DNA of 64,000 nt, from assembly GCA_963803155.1 (NCBI GenBank), contig CAWDMN010000078.1, forward strand, positions 62,001 through 126,000, given 5' to 3'. Made by a program: the position numbers and the translations under genes. Of the stretch, positions 25,714-34,871 are shown piece by piece. This DNA is from CAWDMN01 sp963803155 (GTDB taxonomy: Bacteria; Acidobacteriota; Terriglobia; Versatilivoradales; Versatilivoraceae). The notes below the pieces were generated by a model, which had not been told where the DNA came from, did no database searches, and worked only from the letters and a program-made list of their open reading frames with translations. Within the stretch, counting starts at the first letter, position 1. Every line of letters begins with the position of its first letter.

Positions 25714-27357
25714 GTGAGGAAGATTTTGCTTTTTATCAGCCTGCTTTTCACTCTGACGGCCCTGGAGGCACTGGGGCAGTATATTTCCGTGCCATCCAAG
25801 AGCGGCCCGATGGCTTCAGATGTCGATCCAGACGCCAACCTTCTAGTGGTGGCTAACCGGAATGCCAATACGGTCTCAATCATCGATTTAACCAACAACC
25901 AAATCCAGAAAACCCTTGCCGTGGGGACCACCCCCACCAGCGTGGCCATCAATCCCCGTACTCATCAGGCGGTGGTCACCAATTTCGGCAGTGACGATAT
26001 TTCCATCATCGATTTGGAGTCTGATGAAGTAGTCGACACCATCCCCGTGGGGAACAGTCCTCGCGCCGTGGCCGTCGACGTTAACAACAACCGCGCCCTC
26101 GTGGCCAATATGAACGACAACAGCCTCTCGCTGATCAATCTTTCCACGGGCGGAGATCTTCTGCCCACCCCCATTCAGGTGGGGAGCTTTCCCATCGCCG
26201 TTGCTTACAATTCCGTGAACAATACCGGGCTCATTGCCAATTATCAAGATGGTACCGTCTCAGTCGTGAAATTGGATATCGACAATGTGAAGAAGATTGG
26301 CGATGTGCTGGTGGGGCTGAAACCGGTGGCCATTGCGGTTTGCCCCGAGATCAATCGCGGCGTGGTGGTCAATCAGGATTCGAATACGATTAGTGTTCTT
26401 CAACTTTCCGATTATACGGTGGTGGCTACCGTGACCGTAGGCAGCCGGCCGTTTGGAGTTGCGATTAATCCGAGGACCAAAATGGCGGCGGTAGTCTCCA
26501 ACGGCGATCAACTGGTTTCGCTGGTTTACTTGGGAGATGGATTTTATAGCGACACTATTCACGATCCGAATGAAGTGGATCATCGGAACACGAAAATTTC
26601 CACTCTGATTCCGAATGCGGGATCGAATCCGGTTTATATTTCGGTTAACCCCAATAACAATACGGCCTTGGTTTGCAACATTACGGACGACAGAATCAGC
26701 GTCATTCCCCTGGATTTCATCGGCAGTGTTCCCTTCGCTTTTGATACAGCTGATTTTCGTTCCAATCTGGTGTTGACCAACTTGGGCTGGGAAGATGCCA
26801 CAATCGCGTTGTCCCTTTACGACAAGGACGATAATCTGTTGGGAGTGGGAGAAGTCCAGCTCCAAGCCAATGAGTTTAGACAATTGAATAATATCAACCG
26901 GATTCTGACCGGAAGCAGTGCCATTTCCAATACCTTGGGAGTGCTTCGGATCACCTCGAATCAACCTTTTTCAAGTCAACTTTCCCTGGTGGACAATCAA
27001 ACCAATGACCCGGCCATGACGGTGGATCGTTCCTCGGGTTCCAGTCATTGGCTTTTTAATTCTCTGCCCAACACCTCAAGCTATCGGGCCAGGCTGGTGA
27101 TTTGGAATCCCGGAACCACTGCCTCTACTGCGAAACTGGTTCTGAAAAATTCCCTCGGAGCTGTTTTAGCCACTCTAGATACCGTTACCGTCCCTGTGAA
27201 GGGATTTTATTATAGTGAGAATATCCTGACGGATTTGGGTTCATCCAGCCAAGTTGCGTCTTTGGACGTCAGCGCGCCCTATCCCATTATTCCGCTAGTC
27301 TATTTGCAATCGACGCAACATACGGGAGGCTTTCTCGAGGCCCAATTGCTAAATTAG
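25714..27357 (+). CDS. Secreted YVTN beta-propeller protein with C-terminal beta-sandwich module
   Basis: A GTG start at 25714 follows GAGGAGG by 5 bases and leads into a signal peptide (RKILLFISLLFTLTALEALG). Residues ~25-345 are YVTN-type blades of ~42 residues (for example VTNFGSDDISIIDL, TIPVGNSPRAVAVD, ATVTVGSRPFGVAIN), forming a 7-blade propeller. Residues ~345-547 are a beta-sandwich with FRSNLVLTNLGWEDATIAL, which recurs in the proteins at 8579-10889 and 36926-40531. The likely role is an exported surface or adhesive protein; no catalytic site is visible. The SBBP gene starts 18 bases after its stop, so the two probably form one operon. Confidence 0.88.
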   Translation: MRKILLFISLLFTLTALEALGQYISVPSKSGPMASDVDPDANLLVVANRNANTVSIIDLTNNQIQKTLAVGTTPTSVAINPRTHQAVVTNFGSDDISIIDLESDEVVDTIPVGNSPRAVAVDVNNNRALVANMNDNSLSLINLSTGGDLLPTPIQVGSFPIAVAYNSVNNTGLIANYQDGTVSVVKLDIDNVKKIGDVLVGLKPVAIAVCPEINRGVVVNQDSNTISVLQLSDYTVVATVTVGSRPFGVAINPRTKMAAVVSNGDQLVSLVYLGDGFYSDTIHDPNEVDHRNTKISTLIPNAGSNPVYISVNPNNNTALVCNITDDRISVIPLDFIGSVPFAFDTADFRSNLVLTNLGWEDATIALSLYDKDDNLLGVGEVQLQANEFRQLNNINRILTGSSAISNTLGVLRITSNQPFSSQLSLVDNQTNDPAMTVDRSSGSSHWLFNSLPNTSSYRARLVIWNPGTTASTAKLVLKNSLGAVLATLDTVTVPVKGFYYSENILTDLGSSSQVASLDVSAPYPIIPLVYLQSTQHTGGFLEAQLLN

Positions 27358-27375
27358 TGAGATGAGGTGAACGAA

Positions 27376-30300
27376 ATGCAAAGTCATATGAAATCCAGGC
27401 GGGGGAATCTCTGGCCCGTCATGGGCGCAGTAGTGTTGATTTTGTTTGGGTGCCTCGCAGTGACGGCTGCCAGTGACTCTTCCGCTATCAACCCCATCTT
27501 GGGTTATTCGACGGTGATGGCCGGAACCGGCGTTGATCGACCGGCTGCCATGGCTACGGATCGGGAGGGAAATGTCTATGTGACCGGGTCAACCGATTCG
27601 CGGAAGCTTCTCTTCTCTTCCTCCGCCAGTCCGGTGGAACTTAATCTTGCGGGCAACGGCACGAACGCCTTTGTCATGAAAGTGAGTCCTTCCGGGACTC
27701 CTCTTTATATTGTCTACCTGGGAGGAAATGGAAATGATCAAGGCTTGGGAATTGCCGTGGATGAACATGAATGCGCCTATATCCTGGGGGGGACGGATTC
27801 TCCAGATTTCCCTGTCACGGCCAATGCTCTGCAACCCAAGTTGAGTGGTAGCCGTGATTTTTTCCTTGCCAAAATCAATGCCGCGGGCAATGCCCTCGAG
27901 TTTTGCACTTATCTGGGTGGGAGTGGCAGTGGGAAGGCGGAAGGAAATGAAGGCGCCATTGTCCTCGATTCCCAGGGGGCCATTTATATCACTGGCTCCA
28001 CCGATTCAGAAGATTTTCCAGTGACCTTTGACGCTTATCAGTCTTTTTATGGGGGAGGAGATTCCGACGCTTTTGTCGCCAAGCTCAGCCCGGATGGGAA
28101 AAGCCTGGCCTTCGCCACTTTTCTCGGCGGAGGCGATACGGATCTGGGACGCGGCCTTGCTCTGGATTCGGCAGGACAAATCTATGTGACCGGTCGGACT
28201 CAATCGCGTGATTTTCCCACCTTCAATGGGTATCAAAACGCCCGCGGCGGCGCCTCTGCCGATGCCTTTGTTGCGAAGCTCAATCCTCAGGGCAGTATGT
28301 TGCTTTATGCCACTTATTTAGGGGGGGAACTTGACGATGATGGATACGGAATTGTTGTGAAAGATGAAAAAAGAGTATTCGTCACGGGAGAAACTCGCTC
28401 CCTCCGTTTCCCTGTCACCGACAATGTTTATAAGAACCAGGATGACCGCGCCAATGAAACCGCCATCGTATCCAACCCCAATGCCGATATTTTTATTTGT
28501 GAGCTTGACACTTCAATTGACCCTGCTGTAATGGGAAAGAATTCGCTGCTCTATTCCTCTTTTTATGGGGGAACCGGAGATGACGGGGCCCGCGGAATCG
28601 CCATCAATTCGGCCGGAAATATTCTGATAACCGGCTATACTCAGTCCAGCGACTTTCCAGTAGTGGAGGGCGCCGTTCAAACTTCTCCCTCCGGAGGATC
28701 GGGGCAGGATGCCTTTATTATCAAGATGAATCCCGAGGCTCTGGTGACAAGGAGTGGCCAGACTACCCCCACCCAGAATGCAGGAGCAGACCGCATCTAT
28801 TCCACCTACCTGGGCGGGAGCGGGAGCGATGAAGGCGTCTGCATTGCCGTTGACCCCAATGGACGTGTCTGGAGCTCAGGTGTAACGAACTCTCCGAATT
28901 TCCCTATTACTCAAAACGGACAGGCCGCCATCGATTCAACGGAAAATATATTCCTTTGCCGCCTCGACTATCCGGGCAGCGGACCGGCACTCCCCGTCAT
29001 CACCGCTGGAATCACCCTGACCACGGACGCTCCGTACGAAACCAGCCAGGAGGTGATTGGAGAATTTACTCTCATGAATCAGGGTGGGGCGCCCTTGGTC
29101 ATTAAGTCCTTGACTATTGCCAGCGTAAACCGAGGACACGATCTGGCTGATTTCACCTGGGCTAACGATCTGGCCTTGGAACCCGGGGAAACTTATTACT
29201 ACAGCGGTTCATTGACCCTCAACCTGGTGGGGACTTTTGATATGCAGGTCATCTACCAGACTTCCGACGGCGAGTGGCATTCAGGCTTGAGCGCCGCGGA
29301 GGGCGCCAAGAACACCATCAGCATCGGCGTCGCCAAACAAACCACTGGAAGCATAGCCGCCAATACGATCGATTCCAGTTCGGAAAACGACCAATGTCCC
29401 ATCCCCTTCGGGAAAAACGCGGGCACGACGATCATTACTTGGAAGAGCATCAACGCCACTATCGATGAGATCAAAGTCTATGTCCAAGATGTGGGTGCGG
29501 GGGGAACTCCTGAATTGTTTCAGGATAAAGAGGTCAGCGGATCGAAGCAGTATACTGAGATTCAAGGCGCGCCACATGTTTACCGATTCTACATGGTCCA
29601 GGAACGGGGAGGCGTATCGACGGTGCTGGCCTCCGTGGATGTGACGGGTGTAGAAGATGATCCTAGTTCCTTAGGAAAAGCGGCCATTTCCGCGGCGCCC
29701 CAATCCTGCACGCTCGAACTCGGGGAAACAGCCTGTTCCACCGTGATCGCTTGGGATGCTCAAAATGCCGCGTCTTACGCGCGGGTGATGGTTCAGGATG
29801 TGGGGATTGACGCTCCGGCGGAAGTTTTTTCACTGACGGATGCAGTCGATCAAACGGAGGCCGATAAGCTGGCCATCGCCGGAGTTCGCGAAGCCCCTCA
29901 AATTCAGGCGTCCCCCCATCGATACATTTTCACCCTCTATGCCGTCGATTCCAAACACCAAATATCGCAGCAGCTCGCGGCCGTGGAGGTTACGGCAGGC
30001 GCCGCCGGCGAAATCTCCAATGCGTCTGGATTCCTGAGCGTCACGGCCAATTCCTGCGAATATTCAGCGGATGCGGATCTGTATTATTGCAGTGCCACGG
30101 CAAGCTGGACGACTCGGGAGTATGTGCCGACGGCTCGAGTAGTGTATGAAGATTTGGATTCAAACGACGGTCCGAAATTATTGGGGCGAACCCTGGTGGG
30201 AACGGCAACAGCCACGGAATTGACTCCGGGGCATCGTTACCGGTTCTCGCTTTTTCAGGTCGACGCCAACACGCTTTTAACCCTCGCTACAGCGGATGTG

Positions 30301-30411
30301 GTTTTGTCCTCGATTGAAGACGGCGCTGCCGCTTCTTTAAGCCGTCGCCAGATCATGAGGGATGGCGCCATTGCCAACGAGACCGTATGGCGAAAGAGGA
30401 CTCGGCAATAA
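27376..30411 (+). CDS. Secreted SBBP-repeat protein
   Basis: After a signal segment (WPVMGAVVLILFGCLAV) the protein carries about eight SBBP repeats (~45-540), recognisable by GNVYVTGSTDS, FVAKLSPDGKSLAFATFLGG and DFPVTFDAYQ. Three or more beta-sandwich domains of ~100 residues (~545-1000) follow. SBBP repeats form propellers on secreted proteins. It lacks the DUF7948 domain usually found at the N-terminus; a DUF7948-only protein is encoded 9 kb upstream at 17080. The ATG at 27376 has GATGAGG 8 bases upstream; an in-frame GTG at 27367 is an alternative. LFGC resembles a weak lipobox, so a lipoprotein is possible. Confidence 0.85.
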   Translation: MQSHMKSRRGNLWPVMGAVVLILFGCLAVTAASDSSAINPILGYSTVMAGTGVDRPAAMATDREGNVYVTGSTDSRKLLFSSSASPVELNLAGNGTNAFVMKVSPSGTPLYIVYLGGNGNDQGLGIAVDEHECAYILGGTDSPDFPVTANALQPKLSGSRDFFLAKINAAGNALEFCTYLGGSGSGKAEGNEGAIVLDSQGAIYITGSTDSEDFPVTFDAYQSFYGGGDSDAFVAKLSPDGKSLAFATFLGGGDTDLGRGLALDSAGQIYVTGRTQSRDFPTFNGYQNARGGASADAFVAKLNPQGSMLLYATYLGGELDDDGYGIVVKDEKRVFVTGETRSLRFPVTDNVYKNQDDRANETAIVSNPNADIFICELDTSIDPAVMGKNSLLYSSFYGGTGDDGARGIAINSAGNILITGYTQSSDFPVVEGAVQTSPSGGSGQDAFIIKMNPEALVTRSGQTTPTQNAGADRIYSTYLGGSGSDEGVCIAVDPNGRVWSSGVTNSPNFPITQNGQAAIDSTENIFLCRLDYPGSGPALPVITAGITLTTDAPYETSQEVIGEFTLMNQGGAPLVIKSLTIASVNRGHDLADFTWANDLALEPGETYYYSGSLTLNLVGTFDMQVIYQTSDGEWHSGLSAAEGAKNTISIGVAKQTTGSIAANTIDSSSENDQCPIPFGKNAGTTIITWKSINATIDEIKVYVQDVGAGGTPELFQDKEVSGSKQYTEIQGAPHVYRFYMVQERGGVSTVLASVDVTGVEDDPSSLGKAAISAAPQSCTLELGETACSTVIAWDAQNAASYARVMVQDVGIDAPAEVFSLTDAVDQTEADKLAIAGVREAPQIQASPHRYIFTLYAVDSKHQISQQLAAVEVTAGAAGEISNASGFLSVTANSCEYSADADLYYCSATASWTTREYVPTARVVYEDLDSNDGPKLLGRTLVGTATATELTPGHRYRFSLFQVDANTLLTLATADVVLSSIEDGAAASLSRRQIMRDGAIANETVWRKRTRQ

Positions 30412-30447
30412 CTGCAGCGTAACCCTTCAGGGTCGGATTGGTTCGCT

Positions 30448-31149
30448 CTATTGACCGGAAACGTAGGTGTAGCCTGCGCCGCGGATGGTCTTGATGCCCG
30501 ATTGGCCTTTGGCGGGAAGTCCCAGCTTTTTGCGCAGCTTGCAGACATGCATGTCGATGTTTCGGGCCAGCGGATCATATTCGTTTCCCAGGATGCTCCC
30601 CATAATCTCTTCCCGCGAGACCACATTCCCTTTCTCCTGAAGCAGGCAGAAAAGCAGATTGAATTCAGTGGCCGTCAACTCAATATCCTCCCCGCCTTTT
30701 CGAACTGAAAAGTTGCGCCGGTCGACTAGCAGGTCATTTACCTGAAGGAATGTCCTGCGCGTTTCGAGGCTGGAGGAAGGTTGGCTGGCTTGGATATTGC
30801 GTAGGAGTGCGCGCAGCCGGGCGGCCAGTTCGCGCGGATTGAAAGGTTTGGAGAGACAATCGTCCGCTCCCAATTCAAGCAGGACAATCCGCTCGATTTC
30901 GTCATCCTCGCCGCTCAATGCCAGAACCGGGATATCGGACTGTTGGCGAATCTTGCCAAGCAGATCATATTTATTTCGCTGGGAATGGCCGATCTCCAAC
31001 AGGATCAGTTCCACCTCGCCCCGGTTAATGCGTTCCAAGTCATTTTCCAGATCACCCGCCAGCTCAACCTCAAAGCCCTCCATGGCCATCTGGTGAAGGG
31101 TTTGCAGTGAAGAACCATCAAGGTCTCCCATTAAAAGGATTGCAGCCAT
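30448..31149 (-). CDS. Orphan OmpR-family regulator (RR2) with Glu at the phosphoacceptor site
   Basis: A receiver (~1-115) and winged-helix domain (~130-230; LTATEFNLLFCLLQEKG, IDMHVCKLRKKLGLP, IKTIRGAGYTY). The position of the phosphoacceptor Asp is Glu52 (LILLEIGHS); Ser (ALSGE) and Lys (LSKPFN) are retained. A Glu there often mimics the phosphorylated state, so this regulator may be always active (inference). No kinase is adjacent. AAGGA lies 6 bases upstream of the ATG. It is a paralogue of RR1 and RR3 and is separated from RR3 by a MITE-like element. Confidence 0.87.
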   Translation of the reverse strand: MAAILLMGDLDGSSLQTLHQMAMEGFEVELAGDLENDLERINRGEVELILLEIGHSQRNKYDLLGKIRQQSDIPVLALSGEDDEIERIVLLELGADDCLSKPFNPRELAARLRALLRNIQASQPSSSLETRRTFLQVNDLLVDRRNFSVRKGGEDIELTATEFNLLFCLLQEKGNVVSREEIMGSILGNEYDPLARNIDMHVCKLRKKLGLPAKGQSGIKTIRGAGYTYVSGQ

Positions 31150-31235
31150 ATTTCGTCCTTACTAGGCCTCCTTGATTCGCTAAAGTTGACGATTTTGAGT
31201 CATTTTTTTTTGTGTTACTTCGGTCGATCTCAACA

Positions 31236-31442
31236 ATAGGGTGCTTAAAAAGTACATTGGGGAAAGCTAAAGCAGTATCCCAGCACCAGAAATTCGACTC
31301 TCATAACAAAAGAAGAAACGGATGTTTCTATCCACCGCGAGGTAGGGCGCTTTCGCCGAAAGCGCCAACAGTGCCAGCGATGCTTTGCATGGACAGAGGG
31401 TTCGTCGAGCCGTCCCCTCCGGACCTTCTCAAACACCCTCTA
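31236..31442. mobile_element. MITE-like element with terminal inverted repeats, copy 2
   Basis: The ends ATAGGGTGCTTAAAAAG and TTCTCAAACACCCTCTA match those of copy 1 (10977-11117). The shared interior (GGTAGGGCGCTTTCGCCG..., TGCCAGCGATGCT) is ~80% or more identical by eye. About 65 extra bases lie near the left end (31262-31330), absent from copy 1. It fills the gap 31150-31460 between RR2 and RR3. Confidence 0.7.
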
Positions 31443-31460
31443 AGCCGGGAAGAAGTTTCG

Positions 31461-32150
31461 CTAATTTATTTCCAACCTGAAGCCGACGCCGCGGATGGTT
31501 TTGATGCTCACTCTCCCTTTGTCCACGGCATTGATTTTTTTTCTCAAATTGCTGATTTGAATGTCGAGACTCCGGTCTTCGCTTCGGTAACCGCGCTCGA
31601 AGAGGGTCTCTACCAGCTCCTGCCGCGTCTTGACGGTGCTGCCGGCCACCATCAGCAGGTTTAAAATCTTGAATTCCATGTTGGTGAGCCCAAGGGGGAG
31701 CCCCTCATAAGTGACCACCCAATTGGAGCGGTTTAGAACCAGTGGGCCCTCGGAAAGAATTTGATGAACTCTAGTTGCCGTAATGTAATGCCTAGGGCGT
31801 TTCCAGCGACGCTGCAAGGTGTGGATGCGGGTGCAGAGTTCCCGGAAATTCACCGGAAGCACCATGCAAGCGTCCGCTCCGATTTCCAGGGCTCGAATTT
31901 TCAATTCCTCATCCGGGTGATCGATCAGCGCCATGATGGGGGCCGGCTTTGCCTCCCGCAGTTGCCGCAACAGGCTTAAGCGCCGGGTCTGCATTTGGAT
32001 CACGATAAATTGAGGAGCATTCCTCGAAAAATGAGAAAGGCATTGTTCCGCTTTGACCGGCTTGAGCTGCCAACCTTCCGGCGACAACTGGCGCGCCAGG
32101 TTTTCCATGAAATTGGAATCGCAATCGATGAGGGAAATTTGAGGATTCAT
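31461..32150 (-). CDS. Orphan OmpR-family regulator (RR3) with Gln at the phosphoacceptor site
   Basis: A receiver (~1-115) and winged-helix domain (~130-225; LTNMEFKILNLLMVAG, LDIQISNLRKKIN, IKTIRGVGFRLE). The N-terminal acidic pair is kept (LIDCDS), but the phosphoacceptor position is Gln52 (FIVIQMQ) and the conserved Lys is replaced by Leu (MVLPVN). It therefore cannot be a normal phosphorylated regulator (inference from the conserved chemistry of receivers). It may act through dimer formation, ligand binding or protein contact. No kinase is adjacent. The ATG is at 32150 without a clear ribosome-binding site. Confidence 0.85.
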   Translation of the reverse strand: MNPQISLIDCDSNFMENLARQLSPEGWQLKPVKAEQCLSHFSRNAPQFIVIQMQTRRLSLLRQLREAKPAPIMALIDHPDEELKIRALEIGADACMVLPVNFRELCTRIHTLQRRWKRPRHYITATRVHQILSEGPLVLNRSNWVVTYEGLPLGLTNMEFKILNLLMVAGSTVKTRQELVETLFERGYRSEDRSLDIQISNLRKKINAVDKGRVSIKTIRGVGFRLEIN

Positions 32151-32299
32151 GATTTGTCAAGGCTCCCTAAAAAACCCGCAGGATAAATAAGCATGGAGAT
32201 TCTGCGCGAGACAGCCCTTCGATGCGAGGCTGATAATGATCGATGAAATTATTCAGCGCATATTAGAGCAATCTCTCCAGAAAATCCCAGCTAGTAAAA

Positions 32300-32392
32300 G
32301 GTGGAGCGGGCACTCCGTGCACGCTAACCCAGCGGGCTAGGCTGGCCAGACGACGCGCAATGGGTGACTTCGTCACACTCGCGCGTCCCACC
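32300..32392. repeat. REP-like palindrome, copy D
   Basis: GGTGGAGCGGGCACTCC at the left pairs with GCGCGTCCCACC at the right. Same ends as copies A (46679), B (51234) and C (51972). Intergenic. Confidence 0.6.
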
Positions 32393-32400
32393 TTTGGTTT

Positions 32401-32560
32401 GCCAAGCTTGCTGAGACGGCCTGAGGGCAGGCCGCCTCCATCATCCCCTTTTCATATTCTTGCTGTGCCAGATGCGTTGGCATGCGCGGCTCCTAAGAAA
32501 TCCCGGTGCCAGAGACCTCACAAGACTTGGAAACCTGTGAGGTCTGGAGATTTTCATTCT
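32401..32560 (-). repeat. 145-base unit repeat, copy R3, with an attached hairpin
   Basis: A minus-strand copy of the unit, truncated at one end (starts GCCAAGCTTGCTGAGACGGCC). It is joined to a dyad GACCTCACAAGAC/ GGAAACCTGTGAGGTC (32514-32546) that also occurs in copy R4. The gap 32151-32653 contains nothing else. Confidence 0.75.
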
Positions 32561-32653
32561 CTCGCGATGAGGGCCTTGCCGTCATGTTTGGCTCCCTTGA
32601 AATCCCGAGAAAAAGAAAAATTCGGCCATGCTTGGGAGGCAGGGCCGCTCAAA

Positions 32654-34045
32654 TCAACCGCTTTTTTTTTCGTCCCCGCCGCGGACTTCTGCTTGGGATA
32701 CGGGAGCACGCGGCAGTCTCAGGATAGCAGTGGTCCCTTCCTCCAGTTGGCTGGTGAGGTGCAGTTGGCCGTGATGAGCTTCCGCCAGACCGCGCGCGAT
32801 GCGCAATCCCAGGCCGCAATGAAAGTCCCCCGGGGATCGCGCCTGATCGACACGATAAAAGGGATCGAACAGATAGGGCAGATGTTCCGCCGCGATCCCC
32901 TTGCCCGTATCGGCGACCCGGATTTCAATGGGATCTCCCGGCACTATCGACACCTGGATCTCAGTGCCGGCGCCGGTGTGAGATATGGCATTGTTAATCA
33001 GATTATCCAGGATTTGTGTTAGACGATAGGGGTCCGCGAGGACTGTCTGCAGCGAGCCGGGTTTGAGCTCGCGCAAAATCACTTGATGCTGTTTGGCCAT
33101 TGCCGCGTGATTTTGCAGAACTGTCGTCAACAGTTCCCGGAGCTCAACTTCCTCAAAGTGGATGGGCAATTCCTTCAGGTCCAACTTGGCCAGTTCGAGC
33201 AAATCGGTCACCAGACGAGTCAACCGGTCTGCCGCACGCGCGAGAGATTCCATGGCCTGTTGCCTCCGTTCAGGCTGCTCCGCCAACCCGCTCGCCATAG
33301 CGGTGCACATGGTCTGCATGGTGGTTACCGGACCCCGGAGTTCGTGGGCAACGTCCGCCAACAACTGTTTGCGCCGGGCGGCATCTTTCTTTAGTTCTTC
33401 AATCTGAAGACGAAGCTGTTCGGCCATCCGATTCATGGCAGAGGCCACCTGCGTAAAATCACTTTCCCCTTGCAGCGGAACCCGGTAATTCAAATTGCCG
33501 GATTGAAAGGCCATGGCCCCTTTGATCAATTCACCCAAGGGACGGGTAAATCGATAGCTCAGCCAGGTCCCGGCCGCCAAAGCGAGGAACAAGGCAATGC
33601 CGGCACGGCTCAATAAAAAGCTGCCAAACCATGGATCTAACCTCCCACGGGGCGGGAGTCCTGGGGGAAGCGGCATCCGATTGGGCCTGTCCCCCACGCC
33701 AAACGGCGGGCCACCCATGGGAGAGGGCAGGAGTTGGGCCCCTCCGCTGTGCTTGTTCTCTCCGCCAAGGGGCTGGCCCTTCGCCGGGCCCGACGGGCGG
33801 TTGGCCCCCAGGGTGGGCATGAAGGCTCGGGGACCCAGAAAAAATCCCTTCCATCCAAATTGAGGCTCAGGAATAGGGACTGGGTAGAATTCCGGGTGCT
33901 CCAACATGTGTTGGCGCATGGAACGGACCCGCTGATAATGCAAATAATTGGAGAGCCCGGCACTGAGCAGCCACGAGCAGACTATGGTTGCCAGAATGAT
34001 AATGGTTAGCTGGACTCTGACACTATTCCTCGGGGCGAAAGGCAT
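32654..34045 (-). CDS. Membrane histidine kinase (HAMP, HisKA, HATPase)
   Basis: 463 residues. Two membrane helices (~13-33 and ~150-168) bracket a periplasmic loop of ~115 residues that is strikingly Pro/Gly-rich. A HAMP domain follows (~165-225), then a HisKA H-box ADVAHELRGP and an HATPase domain with N box DNLINNAISH, G1 DTGKGI, F FDPFYR and G2 GLGL. All catalytic boxes are intact. It overlaps the response regulator gene by 23 bases, so the two are co-translated and form a cognate pair. The Pro/Gly-rich sensor loop resembles the composition of the secreted protein encoded at the head of the same operon. Confidence 0.93.
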   Translation of the reverse strand: MPFAPRNSVRVQLTIIILATIVCSWLLSAGLSNYLHYQRVRSMRQHMLEHPEFYPVPIPEPQFGWKGFFLGPRAFMPTLGANRPSGPAKGQPLGGENKHSGGAQLLPSPMGGPPFGVGDRPNRMPLPPGLPPRGRLDPWFGSFLLSRAGIALFLALAAGTWLSYRFTRPLGELIKGAMAFQSGNLNYRVPLQGESDFTQVASAMNRMAEQLRLQIEELKKDAARRKQLLADVAHELRGPVTTMQTMCTAMASGLAEQPERRQQAMESLARAADRLTRLVTDLLELAKLDLKELPIHFEEVELRELLTTVLQNHAAMAKQHQVILRELKPGSLQTVLADPYRLTQILDNLINNAISHTGAGTEIQVSIVPGDPIEIRVADTGKGIAAEHLPYLFDPFYRVDQARSPGDFHCGLGLRIARGLAEAHHGQLHLTSQLEEGTTAILRLPRAPVSQAEVRGGDEKKSG

Positions 34046-34706
34046 AACCTACCCCCCGGACCGTCGCGATCGGACAGTTTTCCATTCCCGCTTTGGTCAA
34101 TTTTTCCCGCAACTTGTAAACAAAATTGTCCACCAGACGAGGCTCCGCCACAAACGTTTCCCCCCAAAGCCGGTCGATCAGCTGATCCCGCGTAAAGACG
34201 ATCCGCGGCCGTTTTATTAGCGTCGATAATAGGTCAAATTCCATGGTGGTTAATGGGACCGCCTTCCCCTTCACGGTCACCTGGCGCTCATCAAAAAAAA
34301 TCTCCAATTCCATCCAGGTCAATTTTCGGGCCGGCGCGGATTGGCGCTGCACCCGCCTCAGGAGCGCCTGAATACGGGCTACCAGCTCCGTCGAGTAAAA
34401 GGGTTTGGTCAGGTAGTCGTCGGCTCCTTTGGTCAATGCTCTCACTTTGTCAATTTCGCCATCCCGCGCCGAAAGCATCATGATCAAGGCTTCGGATTCA
34501 TTCCGGATGATCTCGCATAATTGGACGCCATCGAGCCCCGGCATCATGATGTCCAGAATGACAAGTTCCGGATGCAGTTCTCGAAACTTTTCCAAAGCTT
34601 CTACTCCATTCAATGCGGCCGCCACCTGAAAACCCTCGGCTTCCAGGTACCAGCGCAATCCTTCGATTAAGTCCTTGTCATCGTCGGCAATCAGGATTTG
34701 AGTCAT
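34023..34706 (-). CDS. OmpR-family response regulator, cognate to the adjacent kinase
   Basis: The receiver has a complete active site: ADDDKD acidic pair, Asp in VILDIMMPG, Ser in MLSARD, Lys in TKPF. The winged-helix domain has LTTMEFDLLSTLI, RLVDNFVYKLREKL and ATVRGVGYAF. It is a normal phosphorylatable regulator, unlike the three orphan regulators in this window. The ATG at 34706 was chosen because GGGAGGGA lies 5 bases upstream and the receiver core starts here. An in-frame start 36 bases further upstream would add residues with no counterpart in the family. It is the second gene of a minus-strand operon after the Pro/Gly-rich protein. Confidence 0.93.
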   Translation of the reverse strand: MTQILIADDDKDLIEGLRWYLEAEGFQVAAALNGVEALEKFRELHPELVILDIMMPGLDGVQLCEIIRNESEALIMMLSARDGEIDKVRALTKGADDYLTKPFYSTELVARIQALLRRVQRQSAPARKLTWMELEIFFDERQVTVKGKAVPLTTMEFDLLSTLIKRPRIVFTRDQLIDRLWGETFVAEPRLVDNFVYKLREKLTKAGMENCPIATVRGVGYAFRPEE

Positions 34707-34871
34707 CTGAGTCCCTCCCTTCACGCCCGCCCAGAAGCGCACGTCCCAGCAATTCTAACGCTTGAGCGAACAAAATTAAACGCGAAGGTATAGGACAAAA
34801 TCATTTCCCGCATTGTCTGGCTCCCTGAACGGGTTTCCGCCGCGCCTGCAACGCTCCTTCCTGGCAATATC

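Noticed and set aside
30448..34706. RR2, RR3 and the complete two-component pair as one operon
   Set aside because: They share a strand, but RR2 and RR3 are separated by a 311-base gap containing a MITE-like element, and RR3 is 500 bases from the kinase.
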